Both the position numbers and the translations under genes were made by a program. A DNA stretch of 64,000 nt from Rotaria macrura (taxonomy: Eukaryota > Rotifera > Eurotatoria > Philodinida > Philodinidae): assembly GCA_900239685.1 (NCBI GenBank), contig OENT01000099.1, positions 124,001 to 188,000 on the forward strand, given 5' to 3'. Of the stretch, positions 13,573 through 26,794 are shown piece after piece. The notes below the pieces were generated by a model. It did not search any database and was not told the origin of the DNA. It worked only from the letters and a program-made list of their open reading frames with translations. Numbering within the stretch: the first letter of the stretch is position 1; each line of letters opens with the position of its first letter.

Positions 13573-14955
13573 TTATTTATAATCGGTACCAACGGTTGCT
13601 GGATTCTTCGATGGCATCGTTGCAACATTAGCCAGTAATGTTTTTAATTCCGCAATAGCCTTTCCTGGATTTAAACCCTATTTAAAATGAAAAAGACAAT
13701 AATAGGCAATAGTTCTATCAAAACATAAGAAAATATCCATTGTACCTTTGGACAAACCTCCGTGCAATTCATGATCGTATGACAACGATACAGTGTAAAT
13801 GAATCACGGAATTGTTCCAAACGTTCTGATGCATATTCATCACGTGAATCAACGATCCATCTGTGTTATAATTTCAATTCAATGATGTTTACGAGAAAAT
13901 TACAAAGAGAAATACACATACTTATAGGCTTGCATGAGAACAGCAGGTCCAAGATATTTATCAGCGTTCCACCAGTAACTTGGACATGATGTTGAACAAC
14001 ATGCACAAAGAATACATTCATACATACCATCCTGCAATAATAAAGCTTCAGAATAGTAAGCGTCAATGCTAACAAATAGTCTACCAATTTTTTACGATCT
14101 TCAACACTTTGATAAAGTTGTTTATCACCAACTGATGTTGGTGTCTTGCGTTTTAAATATGGTTCGATCATTGTATATTGCATATAGAAATTAGTAAAAT
14201 CCTAGAACAACAACATAATATGATTCGCAAATGAAGTTTTCAATTTCAATATTTTGATGCTTACGTACCGGAACAAGATCTTTGATAACATACATATGTG
14301 GAAGTGGATGAATTTTTAATGGTTTACTTGTTTCGTCGATTTTGCTAGAAAAATTAAAGACTTTGACGATAAAAATATTCAACATTAATCTTTATACCAA
14401 ATGCAAGCAAGTGTGTTGCGTCCATCAATATTCATTGAGCAGCTTCCACATATACCTTCTCGGCATGAACGACGGAAAGCTAATGTTGGGTCTTGTTCAT
14501 TTTTAATTTTAATCAAAGCATCAAGAACCATTGGACCGCAACTTGAAAAAATCAAACAGAAGCAAGTAGAATCTTCAACGATTATTTTGCCTGTTGTTAA
14601 AAACTTACTCATTCAAATCTATTTTATAGTCCTGTAAAAACGGCTTTTTATCAGGCTCTTCAGGATTCTAAGAAGTTACGAGAAATAAACAAAGTTCAAC
14701 TATGCATTTGTAATAAACTAGCATTCTATACCCAACGATAAATTGAAACAGTTTTCGTACGTGGTTGTAAAGCAGATTTTGCGCCCGATCCAGCTGCTTT
14801 AGGTGTTGCCGATGTTGCACTACGAACCTTGATAATCACAATTATCATCGATAAAAATTACTGTGCACTTATCATTTCAGTTTACATACTTGTGCTAAAA
14901 TTAATCGACCAACACCACTAACTGATGCTGTCGAATTCGTAAGTACACGAAACAT
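13573..14955 (-). CDS. SDHB: Succinate dehydrogenase iron-sulfur subunit
   Basis: Iron-sulfur subunit of mitochondrial complex II, which passes electrons from the flavoprotein SDHA to ubiquinone and links the TCA cycle to respiration. Nine exons were joined by hand: 14890-14955, 14732-14827, 14609-14667, 14398-14541, 14269-14344, 14085-14201, 13922-14031, 13746-13860 and 13573-13677. All introns are 53-68 nt and GT-AG, and the result is 295 residues, close to the usual animal length. The N-terminus is basic and Ser/Ala-rich, as expected for a mitochondrial presequence. The plant-type ferredoxin domain has the [2Fe-2S] ligands in [10 protein letters not shown] and NTLACICK; the C-terminal half has [12 protein letters not shown], then [18 protein letters not shown] for the [4Fe-4S] and [3Fe-4S] clusters. 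All cluster cysteines are present, so it appears functional. The ATG directly follows a splice-acceptor-like CTAG. Confidence 0.97.
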
Positions 14956-14962
14956 CTAGATA
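14956..14962 (-). promoter_or_regulatory. Possible spliced-leader trans-splice acceptor of SDHB
   Basis: On the minus strand the SDHB start codon is immediately preceded by TTATCTAG, a good splice acceptor, leaving no 5' untranslated sequence. Bdelloid rotifers are known to add a short leader by trans-splicing, which would supply the 5' end. A cis-spliced 5' UTR intron is the alternative. Confidence 0.4.
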
Positions 14963-15665
14963 AATGAAAACTCAGACCCGATTATTTTGGACTCCTAGGA
15001 AAATTGGAAATGAAAGTACACAATGTTTGAGTAACAAGTACAAATGTAAGACCACATACGAAGCACCATTCACATTATTTTCTAAAAGATGTCGCTGAAT
15101 AGCATTCTCGCACCAGAGATCTCTTGTGTATAGTAACATATACATACACAATGTACGAGATTATCATTTCCTATTGTTTCCAACTGAACCCTGTAGACGA
15201 ATAACTAACACGATGAAATGAAAGATTGAAATAATTTAGTTGACTGTTTATGACCACTTTTCGATAGAATAATTTACACGAAAAGTGTAAAAGTAATGAT
15301 ACAGGACATGTTGGAACAGTTTGAAACTCATTTTATAGAATATCTGTGTTCTTTCCATGGAAAACTAATCACGATGAATCACTTGGTCCAGGTATGGATG
15401 AGAAAGAAAAGAGCATCTGTTTCAATTAAGAATGGTCAGATTCCATAGAAATAGATCTATAGGTATTGCCCAAATTGAACATGAATTATATTCATTTCTA
15501 ATAGTCAAATCTAATATTACTCTTATTTTCTTCATAATTATAAGATATCTTCTATGTATCAATTGTTAAATTTGTATGCATGATTTATTTTTGCTAGAAG
15601 AAAATATGATTAGAGTATAAATAAAATGCGAAAAGTGATTTATTCTTTTTATACAAAAATAATGT
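14956..15665. other. Intergenic spacer 5' of SDHB
   Basis: AT-rich DNA between SDHB and the next minus-strand gene. No open frame, repeat or RNA gene is supported. It should contain the SDHB promoter, but no motif can be picked out. Confidence 0.4.
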
Positions 15666-16584
15666 TCAACTTTTTGACACTTGAGAAAGAAGTGGTAGAA
15701 AATATTTTGGTGCAATTTTCAATGTAAGCAAATATGGTTCATCATCTTCATAATTAATATCTTCGGTAAATATTTGACGACGAAATGGATCGAGAAAAAG
15801 TTTTCGTACTGGATAACTAACGAATCGTCCCATGGTAAGGTCACCTGGCTCGAATCTATGTTCATGTGGAAGGAAGATCGCTGTAACAAAAAAAACAAAA
15901 CATAAGAATCAATTTTTATACAAAAGAAAAAGAACAAAAATTTTAATTCATTTACGATTTCGCTGAGACGGTCGATGAAAATCAGTATGAGATTCACCCA
16001 ATCGTGCAAGTGCAGTGTATCTGGAAACAATAAAAAAAAAAGAAAAACATGATCATACCCCTCATTTTTACATATCATAAATAAAATTTTACTTGTTAAT
16101 TTTCGGTAAAACAAGAATTGTGTTATTATCAGGTTTTTCTCTTGGCTGGTTACGCTCACGAATCTGTTCTTGAGTTATTTCAACAAAATAATTAACGACT
16201 TCAATCGATGATAGATTTGTTAAATTTAAACGTGGTACTGTATCTAATGTTACCGTCAGATTTTTACCATCAAGTGCTGATCGTGTCTTAAAACAATCAA
16301 CTTACACTCGAAAAAATACATCGTGAATATCCAATAGAAAACATACTGTTAGGGATGTATCACCAGTTAAAGCTCTTGATGTTGCATTACTTATTTGCAC
16401 ATGAACATCACCATTCCTCAAGCGGCGATGCATTTCTTCAATATGCGTACGGAATGCTCGTATCCATCTATTTAAATGAAATTTTGGAAAATATATAATT
16501 ACGTGCCACAAAGATTGTGTTCTATATTTAAGAAATTAAATGCTTAGATCCTTATATTGGCTTGTGGATACGTACATGTATCAT
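15666..16584 (-). CDS. Unrecognised 208-residue protein, six exons
   Basis: The last four exons (16347-16467, 16093-16286, 15956-16020, 15666-15880) are firmly supported by good GT-AG sites, matching phases and coding bias; introns are 60-75 nt. The 5' end is weaker: a 19-nt exon (16503-16521) and a 13-nt first exon with ATG at 16584 give an intact 208-residue frame, but need a 35-nt intron. An alternative keeps 16468-16511 as coding (WHVIIYFPKFHLNRW). The protein is basic and soluble, with a helical segment WIRAFRTHIEEMHRRLRNG near the N-terminus and a C-terminal block LTMGRFVSYPVRKLFLDPF followed by an acidic stretch and APKYFLPLL. No domain is recognised, and size and charge alone do not identify a role. 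Confidence 0.65.
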
Positions 16585-16626
16585 AGAGATGTTTTCGACA
16601 AAAGAATTTAATATAAACTATCATGC

Positions 16627-17481
16627 TGTCGAGAAAGTTCGTGCAACAACCCTCTTACTACAAGCTTGACACGTGTGGCTTCCAACATCGTGTAGAGCGT
16701 TTATTTTTAGGATGTTACACCGCTTTTGACCTAATTGCTTCATTGCCGTCGTAAGAAAAGGAACGAGTTTTCACTGCCAGATCTGCTCATATTTTATATT
16801 GTGTATTTCGATCATACTTCGAATCCACTGCAAAACGAGAAATTTGTTTCAGAAATCACGATGCATAGTTTTGTAGAGCTCATCAAGGGCAACAAGATGC
16901 ACTATTTGGGTTAGCATTTGGAGTGAGTTTCGATGGAAAAAGTGATTATTTGAATATGAGGCATTGAGAAGCCGTTAAAACCTCACAAGTGAAATGCGTA
17001 TTTTTCTTTGAAATCTTTGCATATCTCTTGGAAATTTCACCCGATCACTCTAAAAATTCAATGACAGAGTGAGTTATGGCTGCTCTTTCTTTTATATAGT
17101 AGTCTCTGTAATTCAAAATTCTCTCATTCTTTGTGAAACCATTCACAGAGACCGTCTGAAAAATTCGAGAATTTTGAACGAAAATGTTTCTATTCTCTCC
17201 AACACAGATTTTAGCCTATATGACATTGTACCTAACCTAAACTTCTTAACTTCAGACCTCTCCTGGTTAATGAGATACAGGAGTATTAAGTCGCAGCCAC
17301 CACCATTATAACTAACATATAAGCACACCTGGTCGTGAAAATTCTTTTCTTTTCCCAAGAAGACAATCAAGCAATTAGCTCGAAATGGGTGGACCATCCT
17401 AAAATGAATGCTCGAGACGGTGGTGGATACCATATGTTTCATTTGTTTAGTAGGAGGGTAGTTGCACGAACTTTTGGGACA
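16627..17481. mobile_element. Foldback DNA element with long diverged terminal inverted repeats
   Basis: The outermost bases of both ends match in inverted orientation. The left end begins TGTCGAGAAAGTTCGTGCAA at 16627; the right end, read on the other strand from 17481, begins TGTCCCAAAAGTTCGTGCAA. Similarity continues inward with substitutions for at least 150 bases and weakly to about 230 bases per arm, leaving about 400 bases in the middle. Open frames inside it run through the arms and show no transposase motif. It fits a non-autonomous DNA transposon of long-TIR (foldback) type. No clear target-site duplication was found, so the superfamily is unassigned. Arm divergence suggests an old insertion. 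Confidence 0.75.
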
Positions 17482-17814
17482 ATCTGATAAATCATAGAAA
17501 GAATACTAACTACTATGTTTGAAATAAACAGATAGAGACTTTTTCAAAATTCTTACAAAAAATGCTATTCTAAAGAATATATTGAAGAGTGACCATACAC
17601 TGAATGACTACCAGACATGTTTCGGTGTTATTTCATTAAAACAATTCATGAAAATGAATAGAGAATAAAATAATCATCTGTTCAGTCTGATTTTAGTACA
17701 ATTGAAAAAACGTTTTATCATTAAAAAATAGGAAAGATATTATCTTGCTCAAAATCGTTTCTACTAATGCATTTGTCACTATTATAAAGTTAAATAGGTT
17801 AACTACTCTATTTC

Positions 17815-20800
17815 TTAAATACTCGGCATCAGATGAAATACATACTGACGAAGCCATTCCAACGTAAGTGTTTTTATTCCTGAACGTCGTGATTGACTAG
17901 CATCAAGTTCCCATAGTTTCCATGAATTCAATTCGTTATAGAAATGTGAAAATGGATCGTCTAAACCACATTGTACGAACAAACTTTTAACCGCATTTCT
18001 AATAAAACAAACATTGATTAGCAAACGAAGAAAGCAGAAGAAGATAATAATCTAAAAAGATAGGTCTCTACCGAATACGATCGCCGCCTTCTAAATACCA
18101 ATAAATATACTCAGCAACAACTTCCATAGTCATTTTATTGACATAAGCTAAGACACGCAGATAAGTTAATATCAATTCGATATCATGCGCTCCATACTCA
18201 GGCGGCGTAAATTTAGTTAAATTAAATAATATTCTGTCGATGAATGTATCACGAATTTGATCATTCATGGGATTTGTACGATAGAAATTTTCAAGTTCAT
18301 TTAAAACTATAATACGATTTTCAATACTTGAAATAAAATCAAGACGTTGCAAGACATCCGTAGGAAATGTATTTTCATCACAATTTTCAAGAAAAATCTA
18401 GAATCATCAAAGAAATGTAGATTATTTTGTTTTTGAGAAGATTTCAACATGAAAACATACGTCAATTTTGATTAATGGATATTGATCTTCAAACCAATTG
18501 ATTTCTTTCAGTTTTTCAACCAAGAGTACAAACGATGGTGGAAATTGGCGTGGAGTTTTAACACGTGTTTCAACTGTTTGTACTGATTCAGAAATGACTG
18601 GTGTTATCAGCTTAACAGGTATTCGAGCTGGTTTTGATGGTGTAATCGTACTGGATGTTGTAGTGGGTTTTGTAACCAATGGATGTCGTAACGGAGTGTG
18701 TCGAGCTAATCGACTAGTTCCTTGAGAAGGACTAGCATCTGCATCTAATTCCTTTACAAAAAAAAAAAGAATTCAGCAAAGCAATACTATGAAATTTTTA
18801 AACAGAAACAAATATTTACTTGTTGTTTAAGTTCATCGACAATGATGTCAGGTTGTGGTGATGGTTCCATAACTTGTTGTGCAAGATCAGTTAATTGTTT
18901 CATAAAATCACTTTGAGTTTTCTTCTTCTGTTTTTCTAACCGATCTTCTAAATCATCTTCACCAGTGTCGAGTTTCTTTTTCATAGTTGCTTCGATCAAT
19001 TCTTTCCACTCAGCTTCTTCATCCTAAGTAAAATTCTTATTTATGATAGAGCACAAATAAATTCTGATTTCTGCGTGTTTTAGACTTTTACGAAATCCAA
19101 TAAATAAAGCTGCTAGTTGTGCAGATGTATAGGGATATGAACAAAAGTGATATGGACAGTGTATAATATGCATAGGGATAGATGATTCTTACTGTTGATC
19201 GAGTAAATTGTGTTCCTCTAGCTTTTTCTCCTAAACTCTGTATTGATGTATAAAGAAATGTTATAATTTAAAAAATAAATGATTAGTTTTATTATTGTTT
19301 TACGTACAACTTCTTTATTTTTTTCTAATGCTTTTAATTGTTCTTCAGATAGAATAGGTGGTGCCCATTGTTCTCGTTCTTGTTTTTTCGGTTGTCGATT
19401 AGGCCAAAGTAGTTTTGCCTGAATGAATGTAGTGCAAAAAAGTGATTGTTTGTTTGACATATATATACTTGAATTGCTTACCAATACAGAATTCGGTACA
19501 GCAGTACCTGGTCCATAGTGAGGCCGATCACTAGGTAGTGTTATTTTTTCAAGATTATTGTTAAGTAATTTTTTCAATTCATATTTCTCTTGTTGTTGTT
19601 TGATAAGACGAATATCATCATAAGCGAATGGTGGTTGATTACGATAATGTTCTTGTAGTGAATTTAATTTTTGCTGACGTTCTTCGTACATTTTTGATAG
19701 AGGATCTTGATTCGCTTCTTTAATCGAGGGAAAAAATCCGTCATCTTTTTCTGTTACATAAGGATCAGGTTCTAAATCGAGTACATAGTCAAATCATGTG
19801 ATAGAAATATGTACAGAGGGTCTAATCTTACTCGTTACTGGTGGACCAAATAATTCTTCTTCTGTTACTTTGTATAAATCATCATCTAATAACTAAAAAT
19901 ATTCAATAGGCTCAATTGAATTTTGTCTAGTAAAACATAAAAATAGAAAATAACCTACAGCTTTTTTCGGTTCTTTCAAATAGATCTTCATATACTCGTT
20001 GAATGCTTCTCGTCGAACTTTCGATGATATTTTATATTTTTTAGTTCTTTGAATTTTTCCTTCAGCAATTTGTAGAATTTCTAAATCACGTTTTTCTATT
20101 TTTTCCAATTCCTACAGTGAAAAAATCATATTCGTTTATACTGTTTTTCTTTTTTAATTCGATAGATTATTTTTACTTGATTTTTTAATTTCGCTTGTTC
20201 ATATGCTTTTGCATGAGATGCTGAAACCTCGGAATTTTCAAGAATAACGTCAGCTGATCTATTTCAAAAATGATTAAAAGTCAAAAAAAAAATTATTCAA
20301 CGTTCATATTTAGTTTTTCTTGAAATATACACACATTTGTTCAGCTTTATGTGCTCGTTTGAAACGAATAAGATCAGCTGATGACATGCGAATGATTTGC
20401 GTATTATCGATCTCTTCGCTTTCTTTTACTTCGGGTATTGTTGTTTTAAATTGCATTGATATTGTTTTAAATATAATACTTTTCGGTAGATCTTACGTTT
20501 AAAAAACAGAACAATTAAAAATTGATGAATATTTGAAATAGCATATTTCTCTAATCCAATACTCTTAGAACAATGAAAATTTTTGTCATAAGAAAGTAGA
20601 CGAACATAATCTTTCTCTCTCTCGCTCTAAGATCGTATTAATTGATTTTCTATGAAATTTTCATTAGCTAAATGATACGATATGATCGCGGCATATTCAC
20701 CAAACGACCATGCAACACACTTTATTTAATCATCAGCGAAACGGTTTAAAATAATAATTAAAGGATAAACTGTTGGAAAGGATGTTTCAATTTTCTATTG

Positions 20801-23800
20801 GTATTCTGTTTTTATGTTCTCGTGACAGATGCTGGAATACAACCTGATCCATTCATATTCTCTTTGGTATGAAATTTCATCTGACTCAAGTTACTCAAAC
20901 ATACATGTCTATAAAGTGGAATACTATCGCAAACTTAACGAAAACTTTTTAATTCGATGAATTCTTTTCACCTCACAACACCTAACACATTTCATGATTA
21001 TCGATATATATTACATCTAGAAATAAGACCTCGATAAGTCGAACATATATTTCCGCTTCTATGTAAATCCTTCTACGTAAACATCGTACTTTGATCGTTT
21101 CAGTTTCGAATATAAGAAAAAAATGACAGTTCCAAGAGGAGAAACATTTCCTATCATTCAATATTTTCTTAAGTTAATGTACTAAACTGAAATCAAATTT
21201 TCCAATAGTTTACCTTAATTTTGTATTATATGCGATTAACGACAACACATTAACAACGTGTTGCTCACTCCTATTGCTATATATTTGATTTGAGAAGGTG
21301 TGATAAAAAGAAATTTTCTATCCCAAGTAGACTTTCATAATCGAGAAAACAGAATTCTTCTCTATTTGCATCATATACTGAATTTATTTTTCATTCGGCG
21401 GTGCTTGATTACTTACATGCTAAATGAGCCATTTTATACAGATGATCTCCAATACCAACAACTAAATCACCCGATTCATTTGTAAAATGTAATGAATGAA
21501 TATTATCATGAATTACAATCATTCTTAAAAATTTCAAAATAATATATTGGAAAAATATGCTCTATTTGGTTGTGTTTCGTTTCTCAAAACCTGATCAATT
21601 GATTTTTCCCATTCCAAATTCGTATCGTACCATCAAGACTGCCAGTAGCTGTTAATTTTAATTTTGAACAACCAGTTATGGCTGATACCTTATCACAATG
21701 ATCATTTTCTGGTGGATGATCAAATCGTTCTTGAGATTTATGCAAAACAAAGAGAGAAAGAAGCAATAGAATTTATTCAATAACGACTTCGAAATAAATA
21801 ACTTTACCATTATTTTCTAGATTGTAAACCATTAATGAATGTGTCAATGTTGCTTCTTCTCGAAAAGCTACGGCAAGTGTATTTCTTACTATGCTCAAAT
21901 GTACTGGTGGCAAAGCACAAAATATTGAACGAATCACTGAAAGTGATTCCACAGCATATGGAAATACTCGCCAAATTCGAATGATTAAATCTCAAGTAAA
22001 AATGTGAAAGTTAAGAAAAAATTAGAATAAGATAAGAAAATAATTACCAACACCACATGATATAACTTGATCAGCATTTGAATGAGCAATGATATCAACA
22101 ACTGGACGGCTAGAATGCATCTAAATAAAAAGCATTAGTAAACATAAACAACGATAGGTAGGTGTTGCTACAAGCTTACATCCACAGAAAAGTCTATCTC
22201 TCCAGTATTCCATCTTAGAACAGCAACACAACCATTACTTAATCCAGCGATTAATAATGTTCTACTAAAGCCTTTTAATCCAATATGTATTAATTCACTA
22301 CTTGGTTTTGTTACTAATGATTTAAGCATTGGTGTTTCTTCCACATTACTTTGTGCGACATATTCATAAATTAATAAACAATTGATCGATGCTAGATGAG
22401 CAAAAATCCTATATTTTTATCAAATTCATTTTTCAGCAATCGAACATTTCTCTACTTTCTCCTAGATCGAATTGTTGAGTGATTTTACATGGATTGCATG
22501 ACGTATCTGATTTTATTAGTGTATTACCATTACTAACAAAAAGGGTATCTAAAAATTAAACATTTTCAATTGTAAATCAAAAATTACAAAATACAACATG
22601 CCATACTTTCACCAACTGCATAAGCACATGATGTAGCTTTGAAATTTAAATCACAAACAAGACTTGTTAATATATCACCCGTGGCATTAGCAACTATTCG
22701 TACTGTAGAATCTTTACATAGAAGAATCAATCGTGTTGGATGATCAGGATGTGTAGTACAAAAAATTTTTAACACAGGCGATCTAATCAAATACTCTAAT
22801 CATTTTATTTTTTCTCTCACAATTTCACGAACCCAATATAGCTTAAAAAATCACAATAATGTTTAATGCACCATAGTTGTAGACATTTTGTTGATGAAAC
22901 AATAAATTTTTCGTAATTATGTGTTACATTCATTTGAGATATTGGTTCAGGTATTTTAATACTAACAAAAATGCAAATCGATATGAGAGAAAAGAAAACA
23001 AAAATAGAATTGATCTATTCATTTACACATCAACAACATCACCATGTTCAAGACTCCATACACGAATCGATCGATCTTGACTACTCGAAACAACATACGG
23101 TCCAAAAGGATGTTTACTTAAACATAACACTCGATCTTGATGACCAACATAAGCAAACAGAATAAACCAACGATGATCCCAAACTTTAACTTAGAATTAA
23201 AATAAAACAATAAATAGATTAGAATTACGTTGATTTCTATTCTGGATGAACAAACTTGATCCATCACGACCAGCTGTAACCAGTACATCACGTAATTCGA
23301 CGAAAAGCATTGCTACTATTGGACGCACATGTAAATCTTGTTTACTAGAATACAATTTTCCATCATCGGCTACATTAAAAGTCTAGAATAAGAAAGAAAA
23401 ATTGCTTGTGCAATTAACATAGCATAAGTGTATGCTCATATAATACCAAAACATCGTAACCCGCTGTAACGAATACTCTTTGAATAGGAGCAGCTGTTTG
23501 TTCAGCAGCCATTATAATAAATTCTACATCTGTTCCAATGCCCTCATGACATTCAAATTTAGGTAATAGATGTTTTCGATTGTAACGAAATTGCCAAACC
23601 TTAATAACGACAAACGTAACGAATAATCGTTTGAAACAATCATTGTTCGAAACAAAAGACAAAAATCAAGAATGAATACATACAGTAACACCTCTACCAC
23701 AAGTAAATACTTCTGATGTACTTTCATTGTAATGTAGATCAGTAATACTATAATCACAGGTTGATGTTGATAGAATTTCAAGATCACCACTGAGTATATG

Positions 23801-25760
23801 AATTTTTCTAGCACCACGAGACCAAGCTATAAATTCATCTTCATTAACACAATAAAATAAATGATCACATTCTACGTCGAGTTTCTTTTTTTTTAAGGTT
23901 CGTCCATCAGAAAGATATATACGAGCGATTCTTTTCTGATCGATACTAATAATTTCCTAGTTTAGTTTGAAATATTACAAACAATAGTAAACTTTCAAAG
24001 CGATAGATTTAACTTACTTTTCGTTTAATATTGAAGGAGATACACACAACTGGAATATCATGATTTATATTTCGTACGAAATGTAGGCCATGTGATCGTT
24101 CAATATCTGTTTAATTAAGAATTTAAAAAATTATGATGATCATTTATTTTGAATTTCAATGATACGAAGGAAAATACAGGTCGAAAGAGTAGACAGAAAA
24201 AGTCAGTAGTTTATTCATAAAACAATGAACCGAAGAAATACCTCAAATAATGAAACACTTTAAACTCGAGAAATCTGACTATTAAGAATAGTTTTTACGC
24301 TCATATTCGTTACGATAACATGCGCTCTCCTGTTTCTTCTATAGTGTGATCTAATTGACTAAGTGTCTTGATCCTGCAATTGTAAGGTTAATAAGGAGCA
24401 TTGAACGACATAGTAAACGTTGATTTGTTTTTTTTCTTTCACCATATTCTTGAGTGAACAGAAGCAATAGTTATTCCTTGCTATGGAAGAACTAGACTTA
24501 ACTGTAGGAGCAAAGCGATTAAAACTAATATCAAAAGAATATCTGCGTTTTTCGCACCTGTTCACAAATATAAGTGGATATGGTTCTGAGTTATTTAACA
24601 ACCTCTGAAGAAATATAATGCACAAAGAATATCATTTCAACTTCTTATGAATTCAGATGTATGATACAACTGTTAATTTTGCCCTTGATTACCTCCTATA
24701 TCTGCTCAATAGTGGCTACATAGTCTATAGTGTACCTTTGCATCTGTAATTCGTGGAGGTATTATCAAACTTTCAAAACATATCTAATTCAACAGTGAGC
24801 TTCTTCATCATTTAATATCATATAGAAATTGCAAAAGATATTTATTGATTGTACGAGAGCAATCTAAAGAAATTGTTTTTCTACTAATCGATAGTCCAGC
24901 AAGTTTACTACAAGAAAGATGCTTATCTTTTTGTTTTTGTAATTCCGATGCAAATGTCCACCAAAGTGGACATTGTGTGATAAAAGGTTAAAATGAAAGA
25001 TGGGTTTCCATCCAAGTTCTATATTAAGTAATGAACAATAAAAGGATCTAAACATGTGAATATACCATTGTTATATTGAATTCCCAGGGTACAAAAATTT
25101 AGGGAAAAAGTGTTCACATAAAAAAAAGGTTATTTGATTGACGTGACAAATATCGTAAAATTGTAATGATTCTTCCTGAAAAAGCTAAACATTTATAAAT
25201 TTTTCAAAATATTTTCAAAGGTCATAAAAATATATTCATGACGTTTAAAAAATGATCAACAATAAAATTCGCATTGTAAAATCCGGTATGAACTTAATAC
25301 AAGCGTATCATAACTATCTCAATACTTCATATTTGATGATGATAGATTGAAATACCACAAATAAATGACAATTTACTATCAACAAAAGAATATTTTTAAT
25401 TTAACTCCAGCATTATCATTATGTTTCTCCGATAATTGATAATACTAGGATATCCAAACATATATCACGATTATTTAGAAAACTTGAATTATTAAACTAT
25501 ATCAATGAGAAAAACTAATGATGAAATCTTGTCCTACCGGTATCATCAGCTCGTGAAACAGCCTCAATGGTTCGGCGAATCGAACATCTTAATAGCCTCC
25601 ATAAATATTGCCCTCGGGTTTCTCCATATTTCGCTGGTGCAATTAATAATTTCGTTCGTTGTGTACTGTAATTGGACTGAGCACGAGATACAACCGGTGT
25701 TGTTTCTTCGGTAATGAGTTCGGAACTTTCTTCCAAATCATTATCTTTACTAATCGCCAT
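17815..25760 (-). CDS. WDR87/WDR97-like WD-repeat and coiled-coil protein, 25 exons
   Basis: Probably an axonemal or sperm-flagellar scaffold, judged from the family. Exons: 25538-25760, 24018-24106, 23684-23956, 23447-23599, 23256-23382, 23027-23189, 22833-22961, 22607-22782, 22456-22548, 22180-22409, 22054-22120, 21808-21990, 21591-21729, 21417-21523, 20335-20491, 20177-20258, 19959-20111, 19832-19892, 19482-19771, 19308-19418, 19193-19237, 18820-19023, 18461-18751, 18072-18397, 17815-17998. They give 1351 residues with no phase break. Residues about 75-720 form WD-type blades (AGRDGSIKVWDHRW, SQDRSIRVWSLEHGD, GADLIIRIWRV, SLDGTIRIWNGKN). The rest is charged coiled coil with PPFAYDDIRLIKQQ and HYGPGT motifs, then a helical C-terminal domain. 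The join between the WD part and the coiled-coil part spans a 925-nt intron; phase and the YLPKS.. continuation support one gene, but two genes remain possible. Confidence 0.8.
20492..21416 (-). other. Long intron 14 of the WD-repeat gene
   Basis: At 925 nt this is far longer than the 50-76 nt introns around it, apart from intron 1. It separates the WD-repeat exons from the coiled-coil exons. AT-rich; no exon, repeat or RNA gene is supported inside. Confidence 0.5.
24107..25537 (-). other. Long intron 1 of the WD-repeat gene
   Basis: A 1431-nt interval between the first exon (phase 1, GT donor) and exon 2 (acceptor AAACAG). The minus-strand frame at 24359-24625 has no partner or domain. First introns often hold regulatory DNA; nothing specific is visible. 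Confidence 0.5.
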
Positions 25761-25988
25761 GTTGGCTTTACCTTCTTTCTATTCAATAAGTGAATTTAAC
25801 AGTTTTGCTTCTATTTCTCTTTTTCTCCGATAGCCAATCACGACTTTATTGGCCGCCATTTACATTCAACATTCAGAACTATTGCTAAGCAGCAAACAGT
25901 ATCAAAAGAAAAAGAACACAGGAAAAAAATTTACATTTTACGCATGAACAAAACATTTTCTATATATCTGACATTTACAAAATAATTA

Positions 25989-26794
25989 TTAGATTCGTCC
26001 ATTCTTGTCTGATTTATCGTATTGTGGCCAACGATATTTTTTATCCGTTGTACTTGTGACTATATCTGGTTTGAAGTTCATATTCTAAAGATGAAGTAAA
26101 ATGATTTGTGAAGAAAACATTAAAAGTATTCATGTTGTCAAATACGAACTTGAATAAAAGCTTCTTTCTGTCTACTTTTTGGTTTAAGTACTGAAGCAAT
26201 CATTTTTTGTAATAATTGAGCACCTAAAGATAAATGTATATACATATAGAAAATATTAAAGAACTACTAGTTTACATCAAAACTAACCTTTCTCCTCATC
26301 ATATTCTTCTTCATCGTCGTCGTCATTTCGTTCGACACGAGTCTAAAATAAACATATGAATTTAATATTAGCAAACATCCCGTCGAATATCAAACTATAA
26401 CGAACCACTACTGGAATTATTTCTTGTTCATTATCTTTATGTTCTTTTTTCGATGCAACCATTTGATGAATACGTTTTAGTCGTTGTTGTATAGCATCGT
26501 TGACCGATATATTTTCATTACAACGACTATTGGCTATCGATCGCAAAGACATTGCACTAAGAGCACTATTTATTGATGATGTTTCATCAGCTTCTTCACA
26601 TTGAAATACTTTTATTTCATCTGATAGTGGTTCAATATTTTCATACATGTTGAACGTACGAAATAGATCATTCATTTTCATAACTTCATTGGGATCTATA
26701 GAGAGAAACAAAACAAAATATGTTTTCTTTTTACAAATTATGTCAAAAATAAAACAAAAAGAAAACCTTTCACATTGCTTTGTTTGCTTGCCAT
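25989..26794 (-). CDS. Small acidic protein, unrecognised, five exons
   Basis: Exons 26767-26794, 26406-26695, 26288-26342, 26150-26223 and 25989-26084 join in phase (introns 61-71 nt) to give 180 residues starting MASKQSNVKD. The sequence is polar and mostly disordered: a Ser-rich segment near residues 45-65, a basic amphipathic helix (AIQQRLKRIHQMVASKKEHK), an acidic run NDDDDEEEYDEEK, then a conserved-looking tail NFKPDIVTS..KKYRWPQYD. Such short acidic proteins can be partners in larger complexes, but no family is recognised. Its stop lies 228 bp from the start of the WD-repeat gene on the same strand, so the two are tandem neighbours; shared function is not implied. Confidence 0.7.

Noticed and set aside
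17069-17442. Open frames on both strands near 17.1-17.4 kb
   Set aside because: They lie in the middle and right arm of the foldback element and show no transposase motif.
24359-24625. 88-codon minus-strand frame
   Set aside because: Falls in the first intron of the WD-repeat gene; including it would break phase with both neighbouring exons.
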